Shown: positions 1 through 12,659 of the stretch, one piece after another
Position numbering within the stretch: position 1 is the stretch's first letter
Layout: the number at the start of each line of letters is the position of its first letter
Assembly: GCA_009193035.1 (NCBI GenBank)
Contig: SWDT01000034.1
Coordinates: forward strand, 186,001-250,000
DNA length: 64,000 nucleotides
From: Halicephalobus mephisto
Taxonomy: Eukaryota; Nematoda; Chromadorea; Rhabditida; Panagrolaimidae
Reading direction: 5' to 3'
Position numbers and translations under genes: made by a program
The notes under the pieces: model-generated
Database searches by the model: none
What the model was told of the DNA's origin: nothing
The model's input: the letters and a program-made list of their open reading frames with translations, nothing else

Positions 1-434
1 CAAATTTAGGAATTACGTCGTTATAAACAACTTTCACAATTTTAGGATTCTTCAAAATCAACTTCAAAATTAATTTTTTTTTAAACTTTATACAAATTTC
101 CACTCCACAAAACTAAATTTCAACAAAATCAATTGTTTTATCGAAGAAATATAAAACTACAAACATTATCCAAACTTCCCAGTCACTATCCATTTTCCCT
201 TTATAAAAAATAATTTTTCTTCCAAATTTGAATTTTTTAAAACTTTATTTTCATCCTATTATAACTTAGCCTATAACTAAAATTAAGGCAAATCACCAGC
301 AAGAAATACTGAGACGCTTTAGTAGGCTGTGACAAAAGTCATTCACTTCTGAAAGACCAAAAAATAAAAAAACAAAATTCTCAACCGGAAACATAAATAA
401 TAGACTTATTATCAAATTGAGCATTAATAAAACC
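1..434. other. AT-rich 3' flank, no gene seen
   Basis: This stretch lies downstream of the stop codon of the minus-strand carrier gene. It is AT-rich with homopolymer runs. I see no open frame with coding character, no RNA gene and no obvious repeat array. Confidence 0.5.
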
Positions 435-3063
435 TCATGACATTGTTGCACCGAGCTTCTTTCTTACTGTTTCATACACAACATAGCTGATACTTACTGC
501 CGGTATTACCTTCATAAAATTCGGCGTTATTCCTCTATAAAGTCCAACAAATCCTTCATTTTGAATAATATACCGAAATTGGCCAGTCATCGTATCCGGT
601 TGAGAAAGATCATTCGACACCGCTAAAAAACCAAATTAAAGTAAAAAATTAATAAAAAAAACTTAAATCTAAAAAAAGTGAGAAATTTAAGTAAAAAAAT
701 AAAAAATAAACTTAAAAAAATAAAAAACTTAAATCTAAAAAAATAAAAAAATTTAAATAAAAAAAAATAAAAAATTTTTAAAATCTCCCTTAACTTACTT
801 CTCGCTTGTAACCTTGTTCTAACCAAGGCTAAAGGATAACTTGCAAGTTGACCACATGTGCTTGAACAAGTTCCACATGCAAGTAAAGCCAAAACACCTG
901 GTTCTTTCAAATCCGGATGCCGTTTAACATAAAACTTTTTTAATGTTTCATAAACAGCCAAATCAATACCAGCATATGGAATGATTCCAAGCAAATTTGG
1001 AATATAACCCTTAAAAAAAATTTTTTTTAAATTTAATTTTAAAAATTTCAAACCTTGTAAAAACATTGAAACCCTTCTTTTTTGTACATTTTTGTTGCAA
1101 AATGCATTAATCCTTTGTTCAATTGTCCCGTTTTCCTCAACGCTAGTCTAGTTTTCAAAACTTCTAGAGGATAAATAATCGTCTGAGATATTGCTCCTGC
1201 ACTTGATCCTGCTGCAAATCTTTCAATAACGGACAATTCATTGTTTCCTTTTATCTTCTGGATTAATCTTTTCATCTGTTCATAAGCCATAAATTTAAAA
1301 GCAGATTCTGGAGCAATTTTAACGACATTGATACCATTTCCTCTCCAAAAAGATTTAATTCCACCTTCAACATAGAGGTATTTTAACGCTGTGAAGAGGT
1401 TGTATCTATTTTGAAACGTCGAATGCACCTATGAAAATCTGTTATCAAAAAGTAAAAAATCACAACAAACTTGTAGAAAAACTTTCAGACGATCTAGTGG
1501 AGCAGTACAGGTTCTAGACATACATCCAGCGATGCCTCCGGCCACCAGATGTCTCCACCAGACTCCACTTTGCATTTCCTGGGCTGAGAAGTCTTCTGGA
1601 ATCTGACTGTCTTCTCCAATGTCAATCACCTAAAAACAATAAAATAAAACAAAATCCAAACTGAATAAACATCTAAAATGCAATTTTTAAATACTTTTAA
1701 TCTTAAATAATTCCTTGATGCTAAATTCTGTTTTTAAATGCTCATCAAATTAAAAGCTTAAAATAAACTAGAAAAACGTTAAAATCGCAAACAACTCACC
1801 AAATTGTGTCTCCAAAATTCAGCAATATCCCTAGGATCAGTACTAGGATACAACAACATGAAATCCTTGAATTCTATCAAATCTATCGTCCCTGAATCTG
1901 TTTTGTCCATTCTGAAAGATTAAATATGTACAAAATAAAGAAATAAAACAGTAAACGAAATATATTTGATACATAAAATATAATATATAAAATAAGTAAA
2001 CAAGACATATTTCATATATCAAAAGTAGTATATAAACTACAGTAAGATATATCTCATATATCAGATGTAATATATAAACTACAGTAAGATATATTTCATG
2101 TATCAGATGTAATATATAAACTACAGCAAGATATATTTCATATATCAAAAGTAGTATATAAGCTACAGTAGGAAATATACAAAAAAGTAAACTCACATGT
2201 TCACGAGATTCTTGGCCCTTTGGTTGCTGATAGGAATTCCTAAATTATGGAAATAATTCCGCATTTCGGTGTAATCCACGTAGCCGTCCCTATTGGAATC
2301 TAGTTCTTCAAAGACTTTCTCGAGCCGTTTTTCGTGTTCCATGACATAATGAAGAAAATCAGAAAAATCAACCTCACTGTCCTTCGGATCTCTTCTCATG
2401 TTGTCAAAAATCTCCTAAAATTTTACATTTTAAAAATTTAAAAATAAAAAACTCACAGGAGCTAATTTCGACGGGATATATTGAACACTTTGAAGAGCTG
2501 TCGTCAAATCCCGGATATCCACAGTTCCATCGTTATCGACATCCAGAAAATCATAAAGTTCACGCAATTTTTTTTCTTTTTCCGGCGTCAATCCAGCATG
2601 AATAGCTATGGCTTTCTCCTTCGATACAGTACCAATAATCAACGGATTCGGTTTCTTCGGCTGAGACTTCAGAGGATCAATAGGACCAGATTTCACTAAA
2701 AAGTAAAAAAATAAAAAATAAAATTTTTAAAATAAAAAAAATTTGAAATTTAATTTAAAAATAAAAAAAATTTGAAATTTTACTTAAAAATAAAAAACTT
2801 TAAAAATTATAGAAAACTAAAAATAATAAAATTTTTAATATTAAAAAAAATTAAAAATAATAAAATTAAAAAAATTTAAACATACCAAAAATTTCAGGTT
2901 CTTCTTCTAATTCATTTTTAATTTTAGAATTTTCATTATTATTTGAATCATTCGGTTTCGATCCATCTTTTTTTTTCGTTGATTCATCTTTAACATCATA
3001 AACAGATGGTTTTGAATTCGAATATGACGTATCTGATCCATGTTGTTCTTCGACAACCATCAT
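435..3063 (-). CDS. Calcium-binding mitochondrial carrier (SCaMC / ATP-Mg/Pi type)
   Basis: Eight exons join in frame: 3063-2886, 2695-2457, 2414-2197, 1911-1800, 1629-1471, 1428-1054, 1009-799, 622-435, giving 559 aa. The N-terminal half carries EF-hand loops ([36 protein letters not shown]). The C-terminal half has the three mitochondrial carrier repeats, with signatures PLDRLK, PLEVLK and PLALVR; the last has Ala where Asp/Glu is usual, as is common in this subfamily. Established role of the family: calcium-gated exchange of ATP-Mg for phosphate across the inner mitochondrial membrane. The first ~60 aa are acidic, Ser/Asn/Lys-rich and poorly conserved-looking. The start could be either of two adjacent ATGs (3063 or 3060); an acceptor-like TTTTAG lies about 27 bp upstream. 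It follows zyg-9 on the same strand by 341 bp. Confidence 0.93.
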
Positions 3064-3404
3064 TTTTTTTTACCGAGATTCCATTCACACTAAAACTTTT
3101 TCTTCATATATTAAAATTATTTATATAATATTACTAAATATAAAACAAACAAAAATAACAAAAATCTCAATCAGTAATCAAAAATAAAACAAGTTGAAAA
3201 AGGAAAGACCAAACCAGACGTTTTTCGTTTCGAGAGCCGTCGACCGGGAGCGAGTCGAAATTCTTTCAAAAAAACAAAATTCAATTTATTTCAATTCCAA
3301 CTTTCCAAATTATACAAAAATCCTTTTATTCCATTAAATTAGTACAAGCCGATAAATAGGCACTTAAAAAAACAAAAATTCATATATAAAATACATCATA
3401 CCAG
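3064..3404 (-). promoter_or_regulatory. zyg-9 3' end and intercistronic spacer
   Basis: The spacer lies between the zyg-9 stop codon and the carrier start. On the minus strand an AATAAA (3330-3325) is the likely zyg-9 polyadenylation signal, and TTTTAG ending near 3090 is a possible trans-splice acceptor for the carrier. A short GC-rich strip at about 3210-3265 stands out from the AT-rich surroundings. The length fits either a nematode operon intercistronic region or a short independent promoter; sequence alone does not decide. Confidence 0.45.
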
Positions 3405-6400
3405 TTATATATTCATGTTCATTTTCAACGTGCTTAGGCGTTTCTTATAATCCATCACCCGATCATTCGAAATATTACTTGATCCAGATTCATTGTTTAA
3501 ATTATTTTGTTTTTTAATAGGTGTCGACGAATAAATAGGTCCCAGTGAAATTTTACTAGGTCCCGACGAAAACGGCAAACTTATATCCACCAAACCATTC
3601 ATTTTCACTCCATTACTCGAATGATTACTTATCGACATTTGTCCACTAGAAGCAGCCAAATCACTATAAATCTGATAAAACGACGTCGGTTTTCCTGAAT
3701 TTTTACATGACGAAAATTCCACAAAACAATAATCAATTATCGCCGGAGTAGGACAAGATTCCAAAAGTCTATCATATTCCGATTTCGCTTCAGGATGACA
3801 TTCCAAATAAAAATATATTTCCGACAATACAGCAGGAGTAATACTTTCCTTAATATCATTGAACATTTCTTCTAACGATCTTGGAGTTTTATTAGGGGGT
3901 ACATTTTCACCTTGTTGAGTTTTCAATTTCCCAATACAGTACACTACATAATTATATAAAAATCCATCTTTCTTAATCAGGGTCAAATAAGGATCCAAAT
4001 CAATGAACGTAGCAGCTACGAATCTCTGAGTCACCAACTTCATACTTTCGATCGCTCTCTTATTTTGTGGATTTACCGAATGCTTATTGAAAAATATATC
4101 CAATTCAGTAATCAATCTATCAATCTGAATAGGAACTGTTTTGTTATTTTGAAAATTTTCACTTTGTTTAAATATACATTTCAACAACAATTCAATCAAT
4201 TTCGACGGAGCTCCAGAAGAAATACAAGAATCCAACAAATGAAGAGTCGCCACACATCCTTCGTTAATATCCGCATTTTCACATAATTTCACAGTAATAA
4301 CATTCACAGATCGAACAATATGCTGATGATCCGTCAAATGGCTTGTTCTTTCATCACACAAGAATCTAAGCAATTCAGAAAAGAACAACTTCAAAGTCGT
4401 ATGGGTAATTCTAGAGACGGGCAATTGTTGATGCATAAACTGAAAAAATAATAAACTTATTGTAAAAAATCAACTTAAAAAACTAGTCAGACTTCTTACA
4501 AACTACTGTAACCTACACAGTAATTCCAAACAACTCAAAAAACATAAAAATTACAGTTATTACGAAATAATTCAAACACAAATTTCTAAAATTCGTTAAA
4601 AACTAAACAACCAAGTAGTAATTCCACAATTTTAAACTTTTTTGAAATTATTTAAAAAAAAAACATTTTCTACATATATCTAAGAACTGCTACACCAGGG
4701 TCATGTATTTCACATAACCTTCTAATTCCTCACATATCAAACTATAAATAAAAATTTAAAAAAACCACCTAATCCCAAACTATTCCTCTCAAAACCCAAT
4801 TTTCCTTATTAAAAAAAACTTACATATGTCAAAAAATTACACAATGATCTCATTAACAAATTAGTATCATTATCACTTTCACGATCATTCAAATGTTGTG
4901 ATCTCACAATAGACAATTGTGTAGCCAAAGATTTCGCAATCATATCAGCTTTTTCCAACATATAAAAAGCATAATTATTTTGATCTCTAAATAAATAAAC
5001 CAATTGAGAAGTCGCATCCACAACCGTTTGAATAGTCGTTGATGATAAAGCATAAACAATTTTATCAATATTTTCTGGATCAAATTCCGTTAATGTAGAC
5101 GAAGCCACCGACAATACTGATTCACTTCTACGTGGTGTAGCAGCACTTCTAGCAGAATTAGCAATCTGACTCAATTGCGGTGGAATCTAAAAACAAAAAT
5201 TTAATAAAAAATTTTAAAATTTTAAAAAACTAAACAAAGGTAAGGGAATTAAACAAAAACAGTTAGTACCTCAACCGAGCGAAGACCAAAGTCAATATGT
5301 TGTAATGGAGTAAACCTGACCGTTGGCAAAGGAGCATAATGTTGACTACTCAATGAAAATCTTCCACGAGGAGCTTTAGGAGTAACCAAATTCGGATTTC
5401 CAACAAGAAAAGTATTATCACCATGATCTATAGTTGTAGTTTCATCCAAACGCCGTGACGAAGGAGGATTTCTACTTGTACTTCTCGATCTAGGAGTCGT
5501 TTTAGGAGTTGCATCATCATATACAACTCTTGTCGTGTTAGGATCTTTCGGAGTCAATCTCAAAGTAGGTTCATCCGTGAAAGGCTGATTACCTGCCCTC
5601 TTAATCCTTTCATCAAGCATTACTTTTTCTTTTGGATTCAGATTCCCAACCATTCCAAATACTTGATCCCCAATTTTCCTCCATACAGTAACAATACAAT
5701 TCAAAGCAGCATTTCTGGCATTACTATCACGTTCAGCAATACAACTAGCGATAGTCTTCATTGCTTTCTAAAACAAATATAATTATAAAAATTCAAAAAA
5801 TTTTTATAATTTTGATTTCAAAAAATTTTTATAATTTTGATTTCAAAAATTTTCTTAAATTTTTTAAAAATTCTAAAATTATTTTAAAGATTCTTAAAAA
5901 ATTAAAAACTTTTATAAAATATTTTAAACTTTAAAAACATAAAATTTCAAAATATTCAATTTTAAAAATCTTTAAGTTTTAAATTTTCTTACTAAATTTC
6001 AAATTACTGTAAAATTAAAAATTTTATTAATTAAAAAACTCACATTAGGATCAGCTGAAATATTAGGTCCAAAATATTCCAAAAACGTATTTGCCAATGT
6101 CAAACATTCTGCTTTTTGTCTTGAATTTTTTGAATCTAATGCATCCAAAATAATAGGAAATATTTTACTTGGAACATGTACTGTACTTGTTTGAGATACT
6201 ATTTTTTTCACAAGTTGTCTTACAATATCCTTCGTATCGCCACTTTTCAACAATAAATACGGCAAAAAAGCAGTAACATCTCCATCGTTTAATTGTACTC
6301 CTTTTTCTTCCATTTCAGTCAAAATTGCCAGGATAACTTCCAACGTTTTGTTTAAACTTTGTGGATTTGTATCGAAAAATCTAAAAGTTGCCCATTTCAA

Positions 6401-8869
6401 TATTAAATCACAATTATTCAAAATCGGCATTGGATCAAGTTGTAGTTGATTCTGAATCTGATCAAGAGCCTTCAGATGTTGCTTGAAATCCTTACTAAAC
6501 ATCAATTTCACAAATTCCGGCTTAGCAACTGCCGAAAACTGATCGTTCAATTGTTGTACATGTTCATCTGTTGGAGATTTAAAGTTCCATTTCAGGGCTT
6601 TTAGACTTTTCTCGTCTTTTAATCTTTGATTTCTTTGATTCGGAGAAGTAAAAACTCCAGACGATTCTTCAGGTTCGGGAGCTTTAGCAGGAGCTACGGA
6701 CTTCCGGCCTTTGCTCACCGATCTTCGAGGATTTACAACTGGCTAAAATACATAAAATTAATCACAAAAAAACCAAAAATAAACAAATATAAAATTACTT
6801 CAGATTCTTCCGTTTCTTCTGGAGGATCTTCAACCTGTTTCGGCTTCGGTTTTACAACTTTCGGTCCAGATGGTGGTTTCTTCGTTGCTTGAGCAGCAGG
6901 GGGTTCTTCCTAAAAATACACCAACCACAATAACAACAAATTTACAAACATACAATATAACCCGTAATTCCGTAATTATTGCACTTATTTCCTTATACAA
7001 TTAGAATACTGTAAATTTCCACAATCCTCTAGACTCCCTGAATTGAATTATGATATTTTTTAAGTTTTTGTTTCAAAAATTACAATATCTAGGAATTTTA
7101 AAAAATACAGTAATTACGAAATTTGGGTTATTCCATATATCGAAATCAAAACTCACAGCAGCTTTATGGACTGATTGAACCATTTCACTCACAAGTTCGC
7201 CTCCAGATTCCTGCACAGCTTGATCGTAAGCTTTCTCAATATGGGACATTTTCGTTTTATCATTAGCCACATCCCCAAGCATCCCAATCACGTTTTGTTT
7301 TCCAATTGCTTTCATCAAAGACCCAAGAGCAGAAAAAGCAGCTTCTCTAGATTCTGAATCAGAATCACCTGCACATTTTATAATCAATGGAGTCAAATCT
7401 TTGATTACTTTTTTAGGTGCTGTTTTAGAATTCAAACCCTTGAAGACTCTAGACAAAAACAAATTTGTTTGAACTTTGATACTCGGATTCGGTTTTCCCA
7501 GAGCTGCGGCAACTTCGTCAGCCATAGATTCCAAATTCGTGGTTCTGTAAACAGCATCGATGGCTTCAACCAAGGCATCTTTGACGATCGGTTTTTTTTC
7601 TTTGAATTTTTCAAAGATAACAGGAACGAAAGTCGAAACATACGGAGCAAAGCTAATCCTCAATCCTTTCGCAAGTCCAGCGACGATTTTAGCAGCTACA
7701 GAAGCGACGTTGATGTTGGAATCTTTCGAGAGAATTCTAGATATTTCCCGTGTGATTTCACCGTAATGAGCTTTAGGATCTAATTTAGGATTATCTGTTA
7801 GTAATTTCAACAATGCTTCTAAGGCTTCTTTCCTTTCAAGCCATTTCGTGGCATTGATTCCTTCTTCGAAGTTAGGCGGTAATTTGGGAATGATGTCCAC
7901 GGGGTCCATAAACTCCCACGGATCCGGTTCGGCCTCCTTCTTTGCCGGAGCAGCAGTGGTTTCCGAACCAGAAGCAACGGGTTCAGATTCAGAAGCCGCA
8001 GCAGCGGAAGCAGGAGCGGATTGCTGAGTTTTGGATTGAAGAGCACCATATTCTTCTTCAGCTTTTTCTTTGCCTTCGTTAATCTTTGTTGACTTCAATG
8101 GGTCACTTACAATTTCGCCAGCAAGAGTTTGAAGAACACTTTCACCTGTTAATCGCATAATTCCACCCAAAGCCAAGAGAGATGATTCACGGACGTCTTT
8201 ATCGCTGTCTTCTGCGTGTTTCACGAGGACGGGAATGACAGCTTTGACAAATTTCTTCGGATGATCAGCTCTGCCAAATCTGAGCAATTGCCGGAAAATG
8301 AAATTATCCATTTGCTGCTTGATTTGTGGATTCGGTTTCCCCATAGCTGCAAGGATATCGTCCACAATGTTCTCCAAGTTTACCTAAAGTAAATTAAAAA
8401 ATTAATTTTCGGATAAAATCAAAATTTAACAAACCAATTTCGCCAAAGAATCACTGCATTCTATCAGAGGATCACGGAGAATCGGTTTTTTCTCTTTGAA
8501 TTTGTCGAATAAAGCCGGGAAAAACTGGGAAGCATGAGGAGCAAACTTCGACCTGAGTCCAACGGCCAAAGCGTTGACCATCTTGACAGCACTGGCTTGG
8601 ACGTTGATATTGGCGTCTTTTTCGATCATCTGAAGGTTAATTAAGAAAATTTAAAAAACCCAAAAATCGACAAAACTTACAAGTCTCAGTTGCGAAATGA
8701 GGTCGTTGTAATCGGCCTTGGAATCTAGTTTCGGGTTCTTCTTGACGTGATTCAGAAGTTCTTCAATAGCGTCAAACCTCTCTTTCCATTTCTTCGAGAC
8801 TACGTTTTCTTCGAATTTCTCGGGATAGGCAAGAGGGACCTCGTCCATGAAATCGAATGCATCACCCAT
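3405..8869 (-). CDS. zyg-9: TOG-domain microtubule-associated protein (XMAP215/ch-TOG family)
   Basis: Eight exons keep frame: 8869-8681, 8629-8435, 8383-7157, 6909-6799, 6742-6044, 5767-5270, 5186-4824, 4439-3405, giving about 1438 aa, close to the nematode ZYG-9 length. The N-terminus (MGDAFDFMDE) opens directly into a TOG domain; further HEAT-type TOG arrays follow (a repeated pattern of alanine-rich HEAT helices and FKEKKP turns near residues 90-130 and 320-420, and a third after a Pro/Glu-rich linker). The middle is Ser/Arg/Thr-Pro rich (SRSTSRNP region), a likely lattice-binding linker, and the C-terminal 450 aa are helical. Known role of the family: a microtubule polymerase at centrosomes and spindle poles, partnered with TAC-1/TACC. 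The ATG at 8869 is preceded 12 bp upstream by a TTACAG acceptor. Symbol given by family recognition. Confidence 0.93.
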
Positions 8870-9700
8870 GGCTGTCTGCAACTGTAATCACAAAGTTCAT
8901 ATATGGACGGACACTGTAAAGTTAAAAATCACGAAAAAAATTAAACTAAAACAAGATTCTGGCGGCAAAAAAACGAATTCAAACAACGATCGGTCATCAC
9001 CAAACGCGCCAAATCAGCCATCCATTTTCGTTCTGAGACAAAAATTAAACAAACCGACTTGACTGGCTATGACTAGGACGTACTTATCCAAAAAATAAAA
9101 TTGATCGAAATTGATTGTAAAAGGAAAAACTGACGCAATGTTTTAAAAATGAAAAAAAAAACCGATTTCACTGGCAAGTCTCAGACATACTTATCACAAC
9201 TGGCCAAGTTGGCTTTAAAAAGAAAAACTGGAAAAAGTTTTTCTAAAAAATTCGAAATTGATTTGACTGGCCATGTTTCGGACGTACTTATTCAAAAAAT
9301 AAAATTGATCAAGTTTAATTTTTTTAAAGTGGGAAAAATTTGGAATTGATTTGACTGGCCATGTTTCGGACGTACTTATTCAAAAAATCGATCGAATTCC
9401 TCTAAAAATTCAAAAATTGATTTTACTGATTAAAATATATTCAAAAAATAAAATTAATTTAAAAAAATTAACGAAATTTTCCTTAAAAAAATTCAAAAAT
9501 CGATTTGACTGGCCACGTTTAGGATATATTTATTTTAAAAAAAATCAAAATTAACTAAAAAAAATAAATTTTCCACAAAATTTAAAAAAATCAAAATTAA
9601 CTTTAAAAAGTAAATTTTCCACGAAATTTTAAAAAATCAAAATTAACTTTAAAAAGTAAATTTTCCACGAAATTAAAAAAAATCAAAATTAGCTATAAAA
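8870..9700. repeat. zyg-9 upstream region and degenerate ~100-bp tandem repeat
   Basis: About 8870-9040 is the presumed zyg-9 promoter/5' region. From about 9055 to 9530 a diverged unit recurs with the core GACTGGCCATGTTTCGGACG followed by TACTTATTCAAAAAAT; four to five copies are visible (near 9060, 9170, 9260, 9350, 9505). It then decays into AAATTTTCCACGAAATT-type units to about 9720. Short open frames here are products of the repeat and not genes. Confidence 0.6.
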
Positions 9701-9739
9701 AAAGTAAATTTTCTACGAAATTTAAAAAAATTGGTTTTT

Positions 9740-9970
9740 CGTATTTTTTATGTATGTTGTTTAGCGACAATGCAGACAAATAAGGCATGCGGTTTTTCTC
9801 GCACTGGCAAAAAATTGTGAAATATATTCTTGGCCAGTTCTTCCTTCCGTCAAGCCAAGGAAAACGCAGTCCGATAAGGCCCAGTAGCGGATGGCAAAAC
9901 TGGTCATGTTGCCAGAGGGGATGCCACACAGACCACTGTCTACTTTTCTCTTCGAAGTCATACTTCAATG
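9740..9970 (-). ncRNA. Candidate structured RNA or orphan exon (GC-rich island)
   Basis: This island of balanced base composition stands in AT-rich DNA. Read on the minus strand it contains a 6-bp hairpin CTTGGC...GCCAAG (about 9850-9820), then ACAATTTTTTG, which resembles an Sm-protein site, directly followed by a small hairpin GTGCG-8 nt-CGCAT. Sm site plus 3' hairpin is snRNA-like, but no U1, U2, U4, U5 or SL motif is recognisable. A 66-aa open frame overlaps the same strand (MTSKRKVDSGL...), so a decayed protein-coding or transposon fragment is equally possible. Confidence 0.25.
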
Positions 9971-10100
9971 GAATTCTTTAATTTTAAAAATAATTAAAAT
10001 TTCCAAAATTTCGGAAAAATTTCAAATTTTCGATTTTTAAAATAAGTAATGCTTTGTGATATTCGATCACGTTTTTATTGAAATCTTTTCTAAAAAGTTT

Positions 10101-10221
10101 ACTTTACTTTTATTCCTATTTCGCAGTATATCAAATTTACAAACAATACAATTTCAAACTTAAACAAATTAAATTTTCAATTTTAATTGTTTGCTTCTTT
10201 GATCCATCTGTTTCGTTGGTG
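10101..10221 (+). repeat. Copy A of a 121-bp dispersed repeat (pair with 33073-33193)
   Basis: The segment from ACTTTACTTTTATTCC to TGTTTCGTTGGTG recurs at 33073-33193 in the same orientation with essentially one mismatch (AAACAAATT versus AAAGAAATT). Both copies sit close to copies of the CEREGFELDN ORF. The near-identity indicates a recent duplication or a young mobile-element end. Confidence 0.75.
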
Positions 10222-10264
10222 TTCTAAAAAGTTTTATGGAATTTTTTGAAGCTTCGATATCGTT

Positions 10265-10655
10265 GAGACAGGACCTGGAGTAGAAAGAGAGGATCCGAAG
10301 AGAGTCAAATTATCAGAAAATGTAAAATACTGTAGGGTATTAGTGAGATTCTCGATTGTCTTTTATAAAAATTATAATCATTATTTGCTTCTTATTATTT
10401 GAATAAAAATCATTAATATACTTCTATCTTAACAGCTGATTTTTAATCAATATAATCCTATCTATTATTATATTACTGCTGAGACAGGACCTGGAGTAGA
10501 AAGAGAGGATCCGAAGAGAGTCAAATTATCAGGAAATGTAAAATACTGTAGGGCATTAGTGAGATTCTCGGTTGTCTTTTATAAAAATTATAATCATTAT
10601 TTACTTCTTATTATTTGAATAAAAATCATTAATATACTTTTTTCTATCTTAACAG
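10265..10655 (+). repeat. Direct duplication, two ~170-bp copies
   Basis: A unit beginning GAGACAGGACCTGGAGTAG occurs at 10265 and again at 10481 (216-bp offset) and runs almost unchanged through TACTGTAGGG to CTATCTTAACAG. About 45 bp of unrelated AT-rich sequence lies between the copies. No coding frame is visible. Confidence 0.75.
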
Positions 10656-10779
10656 ATACCTTTATCATTTTCTGTTTGTGAGGTTTTATTTTTCTATAAA
10701 CATCGTTCAAGGTGTAGAAAAGAGATTCAAATAGTCTACGTGACTTTTTTGAACATAAATCTTCAAACCGTTTGGGGTT

Positions 10780-11150
10780 AAGCCTCTTATGAATGAATTT
10801 CTAAATTCCTAAACTTTTTATAGATGAAATTCTAAACTTTAAGCCTCTTATGAATAGATTTCTAAATTCCTAAATTTCTTATGAATGAATTTCTAAACTT
10901 TAAGCCTCTTATGAATAAATTTCTAAATTTCTAAACTTTTTATGAATGAAATTCTGAAATCCTAAGACCTTTATAAATAGATTTCTAAATTCCTAAACTT
11001 TTTATGAATGAAATTCTGAAGTTCCAAGTCTTTTGTAAATAAACTTCTGGACCCTTAAGCCTTCTTTGGATGAACTTCTGGATCCCTAAACTTCTTATAG
11101 ATGGAATTTTGAAGTCCCAAGTCTTTTGTGAATAAATCTATCAACATTCT
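10780..11150. repeat. Degenerate ~40-50 bp tandem array
   Basis: Loose tandem copies of a unit with the cores AAGCCTCTTATGAATGAATT and TCTAAATTCCTAAACTTT, increasingly diverged to the right. No gene seen. Confidence 0.55.
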
Positions 11151-11285
11151 GTGAATTAACTTCCTTAACTTTAATAATCTTGATTTTTCTTTAGGAACGA
11201 TTTAATAAGCTTCAATTTATTTTTAATTTTAATAAAAAACTTTTAATGAATTGATCAGAGTCGAAAATCTTTGATTTTTCAAAGA

Positions 11286-11618
11286 TTAGTGATCACGTAA
11301 GGTGTCGAGTATGTAGTTAAACAAAAAATGGTTCGTTCTCTTTTCGTCTAGTTTGTCTAGTTCCATTTCATATTTCGAAACAAGTTCTGTTGCTTGGTTA
11401 TATAAAAACACCAATAGTCTTCTTCCCCACAGGTCCGGAGTGAGCGGGTTATCCAATTCGAAACCTTCCCGCTCACACAAACTTGACCTTTTTGTTCTGA
11501 TGTTTTTATAAATTATTTTCATTCTCAAATCTAGAGATCTCGATAATTCAGAAACGTAGAATCTGTTCAGAATCATCAAAATTCTTTTTTTATTTTTCTC
11601 AATCAACTCATAAACCAT
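11286..11618 (-). CDS. Orphan 110-aa protein, parent of several decayed copies
   Basis: A single open frame (MVYELIEKNKKRILMILN...) ends in ILDTLRDH. It starts at the ATG at 11618, with an in-frame stop a few codons upstream. The protein is charged and predicted helical, with a conserved core CEREGFELDNPLTPDLWG followed by an amphipathic helix. I recognise no family. The 3' 200 codon positions plus about 60 bp of 3' flank recur inverted at 33690-33960 with very few changes, and more decayed copies lie at 34220 and 40640. It may be a small accessory gene or the C-terminal exon of a mobile-element protein; function unknown. Confidence 0.45.
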   Translation of the reverse strand: MVYELIEKNKKRILMILNRFYVSELSRSLDLRMKIIYKNIRTKRSSLCEREGFELDNPLTPDLWGRRLLVFLYNQATELVSKYEMELDKLDEKRTNHFLFNYILDTLRDH

Positions 11619-11629
11619 ATCCAGCAATA

Positions 11630-12170
11630 CACGGGTTCAACTTTATCACCTTGATAAAAATAAAAATAAAAATAATAAAATCAATTTTACAGAAAACAGC
11701 TGCCAAATGAATCACTTGTGGATCAAGTTCCTTCGGTTCTAATTATTCAAAAAGAAGATTTCAAAATGCTTTAAATATGTAAGAATTTTTTTATTTCATT
11801 AATAAAAGCACGGCATTGTTCAGATGTCTAAGGTTGTTCTGTACTCAAGTCACAAACATCGAATGCAGACAGAAACAACCCGATCTCGATGTTCAAGTGT
11901 TTTGAAAAAACAAATTTTTCTTTATATTTCTGTACTATCTTATTCAAAAATAGTGTTAAAAAATTCAATACATCTGTAGTAAAAGTGGGGGTTAGTAGTA
12001 CTAGGGATGTCGGTGGAGTGACATCTCGGGAGCTCCTTGATTAGGCAGAAAACTGTTGGTTCCTACTATTAGCAATTACGCTAGTTTATCTCAATCATAA
12101 ACATAGAACAAATAGGGGAAAGGTCCTCGTTTGACCGAAGTCAAACTCGGACCAGTCTGAAGTTGGAATT
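11630..12170. other. Unassigned accessory DNA
   Basis: Mixed-composition sequence without a convincing open frame. Short segments resemble spliced-out or decayed coding DNA, but nothing can be assigned. Confidence 0.3.
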
Positions 12171-12179
12171 TCTCAAAGA

Positions 12180-12545
12180 CTGACTCTCTAACACTTTAAT
12201 CTCACTTCACAGGCGTCGGCTGACTGGGCGGAGCTTTAGGCATCCTGTCTAGGTCGTCTGCGGTTTAAGTCCGATCTTTGTGCCTACAGGTATTTTGTCT
12301 AGGCCGTCTGCGGTTTAAGTCCGATCTTTGTGCCTACACATCTGAAACAGTGCAAGCTGTGATCGTCACCACCGTTCTCGGGAATATATAAGCGTTACAT
12401 CTTAGAATAAAAAAATAAGATTGAAAAAACAAGTCCCGTGAGCTCTGTTTAACACCATTCACAGAAATCAACCAGATTGGTCTATCGAGAAGTCACCAGT
12501 CGTCATCGTCATTGTTATTAAAAAATAAAGACGGAACTTAAATTT
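12180..12545 (+). mobile_element. LTR-like relic
   Basis: A 40-bp unit containing CGTCTGCGGTTTAAGTCCG is present twice in tandem (about 12255 and 12305). About 60 bp later there is a TATATAAG box (near 12386), then AATAAA (near 12408). Tandem upstream repeats, TATA box and nearby polyadenylation signal are the layout of a retrotransposon LTR. A more decayed inverted copy of the 12360-12440 part lies at 37050-37135. TG/CA ends and target-site duplications were not identified. Confidence 0.4.
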
Positions 12546-12659
12546 TAACATCAGGTTCTCTGTAACTTTACTAGATTTATGATGGATGTAGCTGAATCTT
12601 TATAGAACGATAACTCGCAATTTTTCATAGAAAATATATATTGTCATTATGGAAAACAA

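Noticed and set aside
7175..8049. Open frames on both strands within zyg-9 exon 3 (for example 7469-7783 plus, 7819-8049 minus)
   Set aside because: They lie fully inside a confidently framed TOG-domain exon and are shadows of its codon bias.
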